A stretch of 64,000 nucleotides of DNA. Source: Xylophilus sp042867185 (lineage in GTDB: Bacteria > Pseudomonadota > Gammaproteobacteria > Burkholderiales > Burkholderiaceae_C). Below are positions 53,895-60,920 of this stretch, piece by piece (positions within the stretch are counted from its first letter, which is position 1; each line of letters opens with the position of its first letter). The DNA lies in the NCBI GenBank assembly GCA_042867185.1, contig JBHZQV010000024.1, forward strand, positions 10,858 to 74,857, written 5' to 3'. Below the pieces are notes generated by a model. The model saw only the letters and a list, made by a program, of their open reading frames with translations. It did not search any database and was not told where the DNA came from. Position numbers and translations under genes: made by a program.

Positions 53895-54263
53895 ATGGAG
53901 CGTGAACACCCGGGTACCGTCACACCGGAAAAACCCCCGCCGGCCGAGCCGGTCGACCAGCTTTTTTTCGATCTGCAGTGCGCGCTCGAGCGCAAGCGTA
54001 TCGACTCGGAGACCATCGCCACCGCGCTGGTCCGGCGGATGCTCCCGGCCGCGCGGGCATTGCGGGTGGAAACGCTCTACCACGACGCGCAGGTGCGCAA
54101 CCGCCAGCTGTGCCAGGCGCTGCAGCGGATCGCCGACGCCTGCGGGCCCGGTGCCGTCGCCCGCGCCGACACCATCGCGGCCCTCGGCCACCTGGCGCGT
54201 GCCGCGCTGGAGACCGCGCAGCACCGAGGGGCCCCGTCCGGGCCGGGCCACGGCTTTCCGTAG
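53895..54263 (+). CDS. Hypothetical protein downstream of the XRE pair
   Basis: 122 aa beginning MEREHPGTVTPEKPPPAEPV. The middle, LFFDLQCALERKRIDSETIA followed by TALVRRMLPAARALRVETLY, looks helical; the C-terminus is Ala/Gly/Pro-rich. No signal peptide or membrane segment. GGGAGG lies 7 bp upstream of the ATG, and a TGATAAT-like -10 occurs at the end of the duplicated unit (53858-53864), so it may be read from its own promoter under XRE control. No family recognised. Confidence 0.6.
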   Translation: MEREHPGTVTPEKPPPAEPVDQLFFDLQCALERKRIDSETIATALVRRMLPAARALRVETLYHDAQVRNRQLCQALQRIADACGPGAVARADTIAALGHLARAALETAQHRGAPSGPGHGFP

Positions 54264-54355
54264 ACGCGGCGGCACACACCGCGCACCGCCGGCCACCGCC
54301 GCTGCCCAAGAAACAGGCACCGCGCTGAAAGCCCCAGCCGTCGCCGATTTTCCGG

Positions 54356-54403
54356 GTTGTCCCGGGGTTTATCCACACACTAGTCCCCGATGCCGGGGAC
54401 AAC
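54356..54403. other. DnaA box flanked by inverted repeats
   Basis: A consensus DnaA box TTATCCACA lies at 54369-54377. It is enclosed by the inverted pair GTTGTCCCGG (54356-54365) / CCGGGGACAAC (54393-54403), and beside it GTCCCCG-ATGC-CGGGGAC (54383-54400) is a perfect hairpin. Only one exact box is seen and there is no AT-rich melting region, so this is not a complete origin. Confidence 0.55.
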
Positions 54404-54428
54404 TTTCCGGGACCGCCGGCGCCCAGCG

Positions 54429-54773
54429 TCAGGCGTAGGTATCGACCGCTCCCCCGAGAGCGCCTGCGGCCTGCTTCGCGGCGGCTGGCGGCGCGGCCTT
54501 CTGCGCCGCACCGGCCGCTTTTTGCTGCTGCAGCGCCTGGACCTGCTGGCCCTGCCGCTGAATCGCCGCGATCTGCTGCTGCAGCATCTGGATCATCGCC
54601 TGCAGCAGCTTCGACCGGGCGATCTTCGCCTTGGCTTCCATGTCGCTCGAGGCCAGGCCCTTCAGCTCGTTCGTCAGCTCCTGCACCCGCTTCTGCAGCC
54701 GTGCGATGTCGCCCCCGCCGGAGCTGGACGCGGCGGAGCCGACCGGCGGGGCGCTTGCGGATGTGACGTTCAT
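54429..54773 (-). CDS. FlxA-like coiled-coil protein
   Basis: 114 aa from MNVTSASAPPVGSAASSSGG. The central coiled coil IARLQKRVQELTNELKGLAS, then LLQAMIQMLQQQIAAIQRQG, resembles the FlxA-like family, small proteins of unknown function named after a flagellar-regulon gene of E. coli. The C-terminus is Ala/Gln-rich. A longer frame starting at 54932 adds low-complexity Pro/Ala sequence. No flagellar genes are nearby. It is 125 bp after the 55524 gene on the same strand. Confidence 0.55.
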   Translation of the reverse strand: MNVTSASAPPVGSAASSSGGGDIARLQKRVQELTNELKGLASSDMEAKAKIARSKLLQAMIQMLQQQIAAIQRQGQQVQALQQQKAAGAAQKAAPPAAAKQAAGALGGAVDTYA

Positions 54774-54897
54774 GCCGGTATGTCGGCCGGCGGCGGCAGA
54801 ACTTGAGGGGTCGCCCGCGGCCGCCGCCCCGGCACCGACGACGGGCATCGCGGCAGGCCCGCGCCCCGGCGACGGGCCGGCCGGCCGACCCTCCGCC

Positions 54898-55524
54898 TCA
54901 CCCTTGGGCGGGATCGGCAGCCGGCGGCGCATCGGCCGCCGCCAGGCGCTCGGTCGCGGCCAGCGACGCCGCGATGGCCCGGGTCTCGTCTTCCAGCAGC
55001 GCCAGGCCCCGGGCCGCGAAGGCGCGGTGGGTCTCCGGATCGCTCCACAGGCTGGCCGCGGCCTCGGCGCTGGTGATCCAGGTCACCCGGATACGCCCTT
55101 GCATCAGTTCGCCGATCCGCGCCTCGCGGCCGGGGACCGCCGTGTCCCACGCACTGCCGATCAGCACCCGGCGGCCGCGCTTGACCCGCGGCTCCAGCTC
55201 GGCGAAGAACGGCAGCTTGGCCGACGCCCATCCCGGCAGGCCCGACTTCGTCACCGCCTCCAGCCCGGTCGGGGCGGGCTGTTTTTTCGCCTGCTCGCGC
55301 AGCGTGCCGAGCCGGAAGGTGTTCTGCGGCGGCGCGGCCTTGCCGCCCTTGTCCGCCCGGCCCGGATGGGTGCGGCCTTCAGGCCGGCGCTGCCGCTGGG
55401 TGTCGACGAAATCGGCGGGCGTGATGCGCAGGTAGAGCGCGGCGATGTCGGCGGTCAGCATCGCGTCGTCGGGCAAAGCCGGGGCCGCCGGATCGGCGGT
55501 CGTGTGTTCGTCCATGGTCACCAT
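54898..55524 (-). CDS. Hypothetical protein, possible DNA-binding N-terminus
   Basis: 208 aa. Residues about 20-45 (AMLTADIAALYLRITPADFV) resemble the helix-turn-helix of excisionase/MerR-like proteins, and the following region is basic (RQRRPEGRTHPGRADKGG). The C-terminal half (ELMQGRIRVTWITSAEAAAS onwards) is globular-looking but unrecognised. Start at 55524 has AGGG five bases upstream; ATG at 55515 is the alternative. It is adjacent to the methyltransferase gene, same strand, 41 bp downstream of its stop, so it may be part of the same island. Confidence 0.55.
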   Translation of the reverse strand: MVTMDEHTTADPAAPALPDDAMLTADIAALYLRITPADFVDTQRQRRPEGRTHPGRADKGGKAAPPQNTFRLGTLREQAKKQPAPTGLEAVTKSGLPGWASAKLPFFAELEPRVKRGRRVLIGSAWDTAVPGREARIGELMQGRIRVTWITSAEAAASLWSDPETHRAFAARGLALLEDETRAIAASLAATERLAAADAPPAADPAQG

Positions 55525-55564
55525 TCACGCCCTGTTCTAAGCGCGAGCAACGCATCGATTCATT

Positions 55565-56596
55565 TTATGTTCGTGCGATGGACACCGACAGCGAGAACCC
55601 ACCCTCGATGAATAGCTTGGAAACGGAGTTCGCGACAGCACGCCCAAGAGCGAGAGGAACACCATTGCCGATCTGACGAGCGATCGAGGATCTATCTCCG
55701 AAGAACTGCCACTCATCCGGAATGCCTTGCAAGCGGGCGCCCTCCCGCAGCGTCAAAACACGATGTTCTGTCGGATGAACGTATCGGCCCTTCGATGCAT
55801 TCTGGAAGGAGCAGCGCAATGTATTGGCGGGCGCGTCCAGTTCCATCCGTCCCCATACGTCGGTCGCCTGCGCGCCCATCCGGATCCATGAAGGCGGGCA
55901 GAGTTCGGGCGCCTGGCGCATAACGTCACGCTTGTCTCCGTTCCGAGGAATAACTTTGAAACGTGCCAACGCGAGGTCTCCCGGGGGTGGGGCAACGTGC
56001 AGGTCGCGACCGCTAGGTTTCCCAGGCAAGCCGGCGAACGCTTCGCGCACCGTTCGATGGCGCTTCACCGTGGGCGTTGGGCGTTCAGGAAGGCCGATGC
56101 GAGAGAAGATTGCAAAGGCTCGCACTCGTAGCTGAGGTGCGCCGAAGTCCGCTGAATTCAGCAACCAATGCGTGGACTTGTAGCCTTGACGATGCATCCG
56201 GCACCGCAGTTTCTCCCAATAGCGGGATTCCAAGAAGGGCGGTACGTTCTCAACAATTACGACATCGGGCCTGCTGGATGCAGCCCAATCGGCGACGCAG
56301 AGCGAGAGAGAGTTTCGTTCGTCAAAGTGATCACGCTTCCCCAATGTGCTGAAACCCTGACAAGGAGGGCCTGCAAGCAGGATGTTGCATGGGATGTCGT
56401 CGCAAACTTCCCTGGCGTCGGTGTGCATTGCATCCGCGCCAACGTTCGCCGCATAGGTGGCGCGGGCGCGTGCATCGGCTTCGACGGCCAGGCGGGCGTG
56501 GAACCCAAACTCTCGAAATGCCTGACCCAGCAATCCTGCGCCTGCGAAGAGTTCAATCGAGCGAAGTGGAGACTTTTGATTCACGGAATGAATCAT
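55565..56596 (-). CDS. DNA (cytosine-5-)-methyltransferase
   Basis: 343-aa C5-MTase with ordered motifs: I SIELFAGAGLLGQAF (13-27), IV AGPPCQGFSTLG with catalytic Cys79, VI VVIVENVPPFLES, VIII FGAPQLRVRAFAIF, a target-recognition region of about 100 residues, and X SIARQIGNGVPLALG. The sequence specificity cannot be read. The start MIHSVNQKSPLRSIELFAGA at 56596 is chosen by homology; the upstream frame is unconserved. It is divergent from the small XRE gene with 18 bp between, and its first codons lie in an operator-like palindrome. GC content is visibly lower than in the flanks. Most likely the protective enzyme of the cassette. Confidence 0.93.
   Translation of the reverse strand: MIHSVNQKSPLRSIELFAGAGLLGQAFREFGFHARLAVEADARARATYAANVGADAMHTDAREVCDDIPCNILLAGPPCQGFSTLGKRDHFDERNSLSLCVADWAASSRPDVVIVENVPPFLESRYWEKLRCRMHRQGYKSTHWLLNSADFGAPQLRVRAFAIFSRIGLPERPTPTVKRHRTVREAFAGLPGKPSGRDLHVAPPPGDLALARFKVIPRNGDKRDVMRQAPELCPPSWIRMGAQATDVWGRMELDAPANTLRCSFQNASKGRYVHPTEHRVLTLREGARLQGIPDEWQFFGDRSSIARQIGNGVPLALGRAVANSVSKLFIEGGFSLSVSIART
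56577..56595. promoter_or_regulatory. Operator-like palindrome at the methyltransferase start
   Basis: TGATTCA-CGGAA-TGAATCA, 7-base arms with a 5-base gap. It overlaps the methyltransferase start codon and lies 19 bp before the XRE start. A near-identical site is found at 56772-56789. It is probably bound by the XRE protein. Confidence 0.65.
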
Positions 56597-56614
56597 ATGC
56601 TTTATGCTTAGGGT

Positions 56615-56923
56615 ATGCAACAAGCGAAGCCCATGGAGGCTGCAAGTATCGTCTTTGAAGCGCGAACCTGCCTTGGGGAAAGCCAGCGTGCCTTTGCGGC
56701 ACGTCTGGGTACCGCGCAGTCGCTCGTGTGCAAGTACGAACGCGGGGATGTATCCCCCCCCGCCGGAATTGTGATTCACTGTATGAATCTGCTTCAGATG
56801 CGTCCGGGAAGTGTGAGTGCTGATGAATTGGTGGCGCTGGTCAAGTCTCGCTTGAGCGGCGACCAGATGGCCGCGGCGCGGCAAGCCGTCGCAAAACTTA
56901 TTCATTGCCTTCCTGGGCGCTGA
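56615..56923 (+). CDS. Small XRE-family regulator (controller-protein-like)
   Basis: 102 aa; an internal ATG gives MEAASIVFEARTCLGESQRA. The HTH segment is ESQRAFAARLGTAQSLVCKY followed by ERGDVSPP. Small HTH proteins divergent from a restriction-modification methyltransferase usually act as C proteins that time methyltransferase and nuclease expression. AGGG lies just upstream of the first ATG. A copy of the operator-like palindrome lies inside this gene (56772-56789), which could give negative feedback. It is convergent with the GHKL gene, whose stop is 34 bp away. Confidence 0.85.
   Translation: MQQAKPMEAASIVFEARTCLGESQRAFAARLGTAQSLVCKYERGDVSPPAGIVIHCMNLLQMRPGSVSADELVALVKSRLSGDQMAAARQAVAKLIHCLPGR
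56772..56789. promoter_or_regulatory. Second copy of the operator-like palindrome, inside the XRE gene
   Basis: TGATTCA-CTGTA-TGAATC, same arms and same 5-base gap as the site at 56577-56595. Because it is inside a coding sequence it may be a roadblock/feedback site, or chance. The shared 13 arm bases make chance less likely. Confidence 0.5.
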
Positions 56924-56956
56924 CCCATCCAGCTTCTCAATGTAGAAACCGGCCGG

Positions 56957-59212
56957 TTACTTTGGCTCTATAGCTCTCGGTTCCAGTGGAGCTACGGCTG
57001 AAGTGGCTGGCGGTACAACAGCAGCGTCCGCCTCGTTGTCATTCAGTTCGCGCTCGAACGCATCAATCGCGTCGGAATGAATCGTCTGGGCACGCTGTAA
57101 CAGATGCTCAAGGCCGAGTACCTCCCAGGCGGTTTGGGCTGTCCATTCGCGCTCGATGGAATAGAGCAAGTCCAATTCGCCTGTGGCCTTTGTGTTCGGG
57201 TCAGGCATCGCTCCGATCAGGTAGCCGTGGACTGTAACTTTCTGTCTAAGTTCGCTTTCGATGAACGCTTCGACGCGACGCATATAGCTCTTCAACTGCG
57301 CCAGATGCTCAGCAGTCAAAGGAATTGTGGGCGACTTGAACTCCACGATGGTGACGACATGCGGAGACGCTGTATCTGACATGACGAACACAAGGTCAGG
57401 CCGGTCAAGACCTCGCTTGCCAGCGTCATCCGCTAGCGCAGAATAGGCGTCGACATTGAGCAGCTTGGCGAGCTTGCTGGCCAGCTTATTCAGGTCTTCG
57501 TCACTAGTTAGATACTTCGAGTATTCCGGCTTGATCAGCCAGGGCTCACTCTTGAACAGTTGATGTAGCTCGGCCTCAATGCCTTTCTGTTTCCATAGGT
57601 CCTCGCCCTTCTCGATCAGCTTACGCAAACTAATGATCCCGGACTTTCTGCCGCGATAAAGCTTGAGGGCGTCGCTACGTTCGATGTCAGCAAGTTCAAG
57701 CAGTTCACTCGCGACTTGGTGGACGGTTTTTGGGTCGGTCTGCAGTTCTATTAGTCGGATGAGGACTTCGCCGGCATTGACGGAATTGACGACAAGCGGC
57801 GCCAACTCCTTAAACTCTAGGCTTTCGATGCCATGGCGCAATGCGATGGTGCGCAGAAGTTTGCCTGCTGGCACACGGCTACGTTTGGGGAGGTGCTCTA
57901 TTATCTTGTTCATCCGAGAACCTTCTTCGTTAGCCTTGATCTCCGCGTCGACTTTGGCTTCCCGATGCTTTGCATGGGCAGCAAGTGCGGCCTTCATCAG
58001 GTCGGACACGTGGGTCAAAATTGCTTCGACCACGTCATTGTCTTCCCGAAGCTGCGTACGGTTGGTGTTCACGAAATCCACACCGAGCTGATCCAGGGTG
58101 TCGGCAACAACAACGCATTCCAGGTAGTCTTGGGCGTGAAAGTTGTGCATGCCGGTGCCGAGTTTGAACAGGGATGGGCCTGCAGCAAGCCGCTTGTTGC
58201 AGTAGATCCGGGCGCCGCGTTTTCCGGCTGGCAAGTGCTGCCCAGGCTTACGGAATCTCACCGCGTACTGAATGGGGAGGGTGCCGACGTCCGGAATGTT
58301 GACGAAGTCGGAGACGAGGCTGCCGGAAGTGGATGCCGCCTCGGGGAATACGAAGTCGAACTCCACCACTTGCGGCGCAACGGGGGCGCCGTTCAGCGAG
58401 ATAAGAAAATCTTCAGGTTCGATGCCGTAGAAGGCTTCGGCGAGCGTCGCAATGATCTTGTCTGCGGACGAGCGAACGGCGTCTGGTTTGAGGCCCTTAA
58501 GCGTTATCGTTGTCCCCGATGTGGCCGTATTTGGGTCGTCCTCATAAATAGCCGGAATCTTGATTTCGCCGAGATTGGGGGCATCGGCTAGCTTGGCGGA
58601 ATCAAGCGTGAAGACCGTGGCGAAACTATCGCCGGCACGCTTAGTCTTGACTATGACTTGACCTGCGATTCCGAAGCCGGCGAGCTTACCTAGGCCCTTG
58701 CGCCCCATCACTGCGCGCTTTCCGCCCTCGGATTTGAGATTGGTTTCTTGGCCGGAAGCGTCTGCTCGACGATGCCGATTGATTGGCAGAAATTTTTGGG
58801 CGACGTCGGCAGGGCTCATGCCATGGCCGTAGTCGCGGATCTCGATGGAGAGTTCGCCTGGCAAGGTCTTTTTGTAGAGAGAAATATCCGGAGGCGCAAT
58901 GCTCATGCCAGATGTTACGTTGGAGGCCTCAGGCGTACTCGATGGTGCGTCAGCGCTGGCTTTCTTGGATTCGGTTTCGGCCTTCTTGGCGGCTTTTGCT
59001 TTCTTGTCCGCGTCCTTCAGCGCAAGTCGTTGGCTCTCAATTTCGTCAAACGGTATTGTGATCTCGACTTTAGGTGCATTGCTGTCGTAGGAATTCGCGA
59101 CAAACTCGACCAGGCACTTGCCTAGCGTCGTATACATGTTGATTCCGAGGGCCTCCAACATACCCCCTTGAATAGCCAGATTGAATTCGTTAGGTTTTTG
59201 GTTTGTCGTCAT
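56957..59212 (-). CDS. GHKL ATPase fused to a PD-(D/E)XK nuclease
   Basis: 751 aa, the largest gene of the cassette. The N-terminal GHKL (Hsp90/MutL/histidine-kinase-type) ATPase has the N box LGKCLVEFVANSYDS (Glu36, Asn40), the G1 box IRDYGHGMSPAD and the G2 box GRKGLGKLAGFG, with a long Lys/Ala/Ser-rich insert near residues 70-105. The C-terminus has an ELHQLFKSEPWLIKPEYSKY helix, then RPDLVF (Asp606) and IVEFKSP (Glu624, Lys626), a PD-x17-ExK nuclease core resembling the Shedu/DUF4263 type. The architecture fits MORC/MutL-like ATPases of restriction systems (the BbrUII/HgiDII-type group). Start MTTNQKPNEFNLAIQGGMLE at 59212. It is probably the ATP-dependent effector. Confidence 0.85.
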   Translation of the reverse strand: MTTNQKPNEFNLAIQGGMLEALGINMYTTLGKCLVEFVANSYDSNAPKVEITIPFDEIESQRLALKDADKKAKAAKKAETESKKASADAPSSTPEASNVTSGMSIAPPDISLYKKTLPGELSIEIRDYGHGMSPADVAQKFLPINRHRRADASGQETNLKSEGGKRAVMGRKGLGKLAGFGIAGQVIVKTKRAGDSFATVFTLDSAKLADAPNLGEIKIPAIYEDDPNTATSGTTITLKGLKPDAVRSSADKIIATLAEAFYGIEPEDFLISLNGAPVAPQVVEFDFVFPEAASTSGSLVSDFVNIPDVGTLPIQYAVRFRKPGQHLPAGKRGARIYCNKRLAAGPSLFKLGTGMHNFHAQDYLECVVVADTLDQLGVDFVNTNRTQLREDNDVVEAILTHVSDLMKAALAAHAKHREAKVDAEIKANEEGSRMNKIIEHLPKRSRVPAGKLLRTIALRHGIESLEFKELAPLVVNSVNAGEVLIRLIELQTDPKTVHQVASELLELADIERSDALKLYRGRKSGIISLRKLIEKGEDLWKQKGIEAELHQLFKSEPWLIKPEYSKYLTSDEDLNKLASKLAKLLNVDAYSALADDAGKRGLDRPDLVFVMSDTASPHVVTIVEFKSPTIPLTAEHLAQLKSYMRRVEAFIESELRQKVTVHGYLIGAMPDPNTKATGELDLLYSIEREWTAQTAWEVLGLEHLLQRAQTIHSDAIDAFERELNDNEADAAVVPPATSAVAPLEPRAIEPK

Positions 59213-59278
59213 TGTGAGCTTCCCGTGCACTGCCGTAGTCGCCACCGATGGAGCGGCGTAGCGCAATTGTGTAACACC

Positions 59279-59370
59279 CTCATCCCGCACCCCGCCGCGT
59301 CATGACAACGCAGCAAGCACTGGCTTGCCCACCATGGCGGGTGGGGCATCCTACAGCGGCGGGTGATGAG
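59279..59370. other. Multi-stem inverted-repeat region between the two nuclease genes
   Basis: The outer stem CTCATC (59279-59284) / GATGAG (59365-59370) continues as CCCGCCGC (59291-59298) / GCGGCGGG (59356-59363). It encloses two hairpins: GCAAGC-ACTG-GCTTGC (59313-59328) and CCACC/GGTGG (59329-59344). A separate hairpin GGGGC/GCCCC lies at 59379-59393. The cloverleaf-like fold may be a small RNA, an mRNA processing site or a recombination site. No known family is recognised. Confidence 0.45.
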
Positions 59371-59435
59371 TTCTGGGCGGGGCCGAACGCCCCATCTACT
59401 CGACCCGACTTGACCGTCTGAACACACCCCGCAAG

Positions 59436-60017
59436 TCACTGAACGCGTGCGACATGCTTTCTGTTGCTAGCTGAGCGTTCAAGCTTGCCTTCACGCATGA
59501 GGAGGCCGAGCACGCTATATGAGAGGTAATCCTTGGAGCCGCCGCCATAGTCGCTGCGAAGGCCAAGAAGACTTGCGGCATCGGAATTCGAAATCCCGTT
59601 TGGATTGGCCCTGGCAAGTTCAAGTACAGCGTCTTTCAGCAACGCGAGAGCGATTTGAGCCTTCTCTCTGACGCCCGAGGGGATCACGACTGTTGCGCGT
59701 GCCTTCGTCGACAGGCCAGACGGAAGAACGTTGTTGAGTAGGCGCCCGCCCGTATCGACGGTGCCAAACGATGCGATCAACTCGGCTTCAAGTCGGATGG
59801 CCTGTGGTTCTGTTAGCGCGTCAACCAAGCGAGCGACAAGAACGTGATGCCCGGCTGCCTCGATTTCCTTAATCTTCGAGCCTTTCCGCGAGTCGTCGGG
59901 TCTGACGAGGTGATCATGTGATCGTGTGCCCGTGCCCTTACCGATGTAGAACGGCAAAGCCGGTGATTCTCGGGGATCCTTGAGGGCGTAGACGTAGTAC
60001 GAGGTATCGACAGACAT
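59436..60017 (-). CDS. GIY-YIG nuclease with C-terminal extension
   Basis: 193 aa from MSVDTSYYVYALKDPRESPA. GIY-YIG core: YVY (8-10), FYIGKG (23-28), catalytic Arg32, Glu79 in RLEAELIASFG and Asn96 in GGRLLNN, close to the LEM-3-like subgroup. The C-terminal part (REKAQIALALLKDAVLELAR to the end) looks helical with a winged-helix-like stretch NSDAASLLGLRSDYGGGSKD, perhaps for DNA reading. An upstream ATG at 60065 would add 16 residues. It is 223 bp upstream of the GHKL gene on the same strand. It could be a second nuclease of the defence cassette or its restriction enzyme. Confidence 0.8.
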   Translation of the reverse strand: MSVDTSYYVYALKDPRESPALPFYIGKGTGTRSHDHLVRPDDSRKGSKIKEIEAAGHHVLVARLVDALTEPQAIRLEAELIASFGTVDTGGRLLNNVLPSGLSTKARATVVIPSGVREKAQIALALLKDAVLELARANPNGISNSDAASLLGLRSDYGGGSKDYLSYSVLGLLMREGKLERSASNRKHVARVQ

Positions 60018-60061
60018 AAGCTCGTGCAAGCTCCGAGGTGACAAACCAGTTTTAGACCATC

Positions 60062-60391
60062 TCATAGTGGCCGGATCCAGCCAATCCGGCGAATGCCGGA
60101 GCCGATAGAGCTTGCCTCGCGGCCTTCCGCTGCGCGCGCAGGCAGTTTGCAGATATGCCGTTCTAGTGCGGTCCACGATGGCCATTCGACAGGTTTTGGA
60201 TCGTTATAAACATGCGGGGCTTTGCTCAAAATCGCCTGCTCTATGAGAGTCATCAAATCCCGCGGTAACTCCCAATCGCCCTTCGGTCGGTGATGCTCAC
60301 ATCGGCATGATTGAACATCCTTCGCTTGATTGAATTTGGCACACCCAACAAAGTCATCACAGCACCAAGGAAACGGCGCAATCTCGCCTCG
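60062..60391 (-). pseudogene. Possible remnant of a Cys-rich protein gene upstream of the GIY-YIG gene
   Basis: Reverse-frame translation reads protein-like but lacks a usual start codon. After a TGA at 60394-60392 come residues with clustered Cys/His (FPWCCDDFVGCAKF, then SCRCEHHRPKGDWELP) and DPKPVEWPSWTALERHI, ending in a stop near 60062. The adjoining frame continues with protein-like sequence (GRPRGKLYRLRHSPDWLDPA) up to the GIY-YIG start. This pattern would fit a frameshifted or truncated zinc-binding domain once joined to the GIY-YIG gene. It could also be chance. Confidence 0.35.
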
Positions 60392-60920
60392 TCAGCTTTT
60401 CAAGCCCAGCCTCTTCCCGCAACCGTCCGCGAAGGTCTGTAGCATCCCGATAGCGCCCTGTGCTTCAGGTCCGGCTGCGGGTAGGAAAGACGAAGGGACC
60501 AGACTTTGAGCGAAAGCCCCGTGGACTACCTCCTTAGTCGTAGTTTCCCGCCTAAGCGGGACAGTTGCATTGCTACGGGCGTAACTAGCGCGACCTATGG
60601 TTAAGCTCATTTTTCGTGCGATAGAAGAACACGTGGGGGCAGCATCCAGCATGATCGCACAGCAAACATGGCTGGTGGTCTCCGCCCTATTCCCGCCTCA
60701 CCATGCGCCTGCAACAACGCACCACAGACGAACTTGGCATGCTGCGACCGCCGACAGCCCCACACCAGCATCAGAATCTACCGCCAGAGCGGACTGAAAT
60801 CGGCGACTGTCATTTGTCCCTGACAGGTAGTCACCGCCTAGTACGCTTTGGCGGTAGATGAATGCCGGGAATGATGCCAAATGACGGCAAACCAAGGAAG
60901 CGAAACTCGCTAAGCTTTTG
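60392..60920. other. Gene-free stretch upstream of mutS
   Basis: No convincing gene in about 530 bp. Base composition is closer to that of the defence cassette than to mutS, so the island boundary is probably near 60900. No inverted terminal repeat, integrase or transposase was seen. The mutS promoter must lie at its right end but no consensus pair is evident. Confidence 0.5.

Noticed and set aside
54369..54377. Replication origin
   Set aside because: Only one consensus DnaA box, no AT-rich unwinding region, and no dnaA, dnaN or rep gene nearby.
57104..59125. Possible short genes on the plus strand opposite the GHKL gene
   Set aside because: No family pattern, no Shine-Dalgarno, and the opposite strand encodes a clear multi-domain protein.
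56957..59212. Sensor histidine kinase
   Set aside because: The GHKL domain is N-terminal, with no phospho-acceptor His domain, no membrane or sensor domain, and a nuclease C-terminus.
60597..60797. Short plus-strand frame upstream of mutS
   Set aside because: No homology pattern, unusual composition, and no ribosome-binding site. Treated as non-coding.
52530..60920. Integrated prophage or ICE
   Set aside because: XRE regulators and a methyltransferase are present, but no integrase, structural, lysis, conjugation or tRNA-junction evidence was found.
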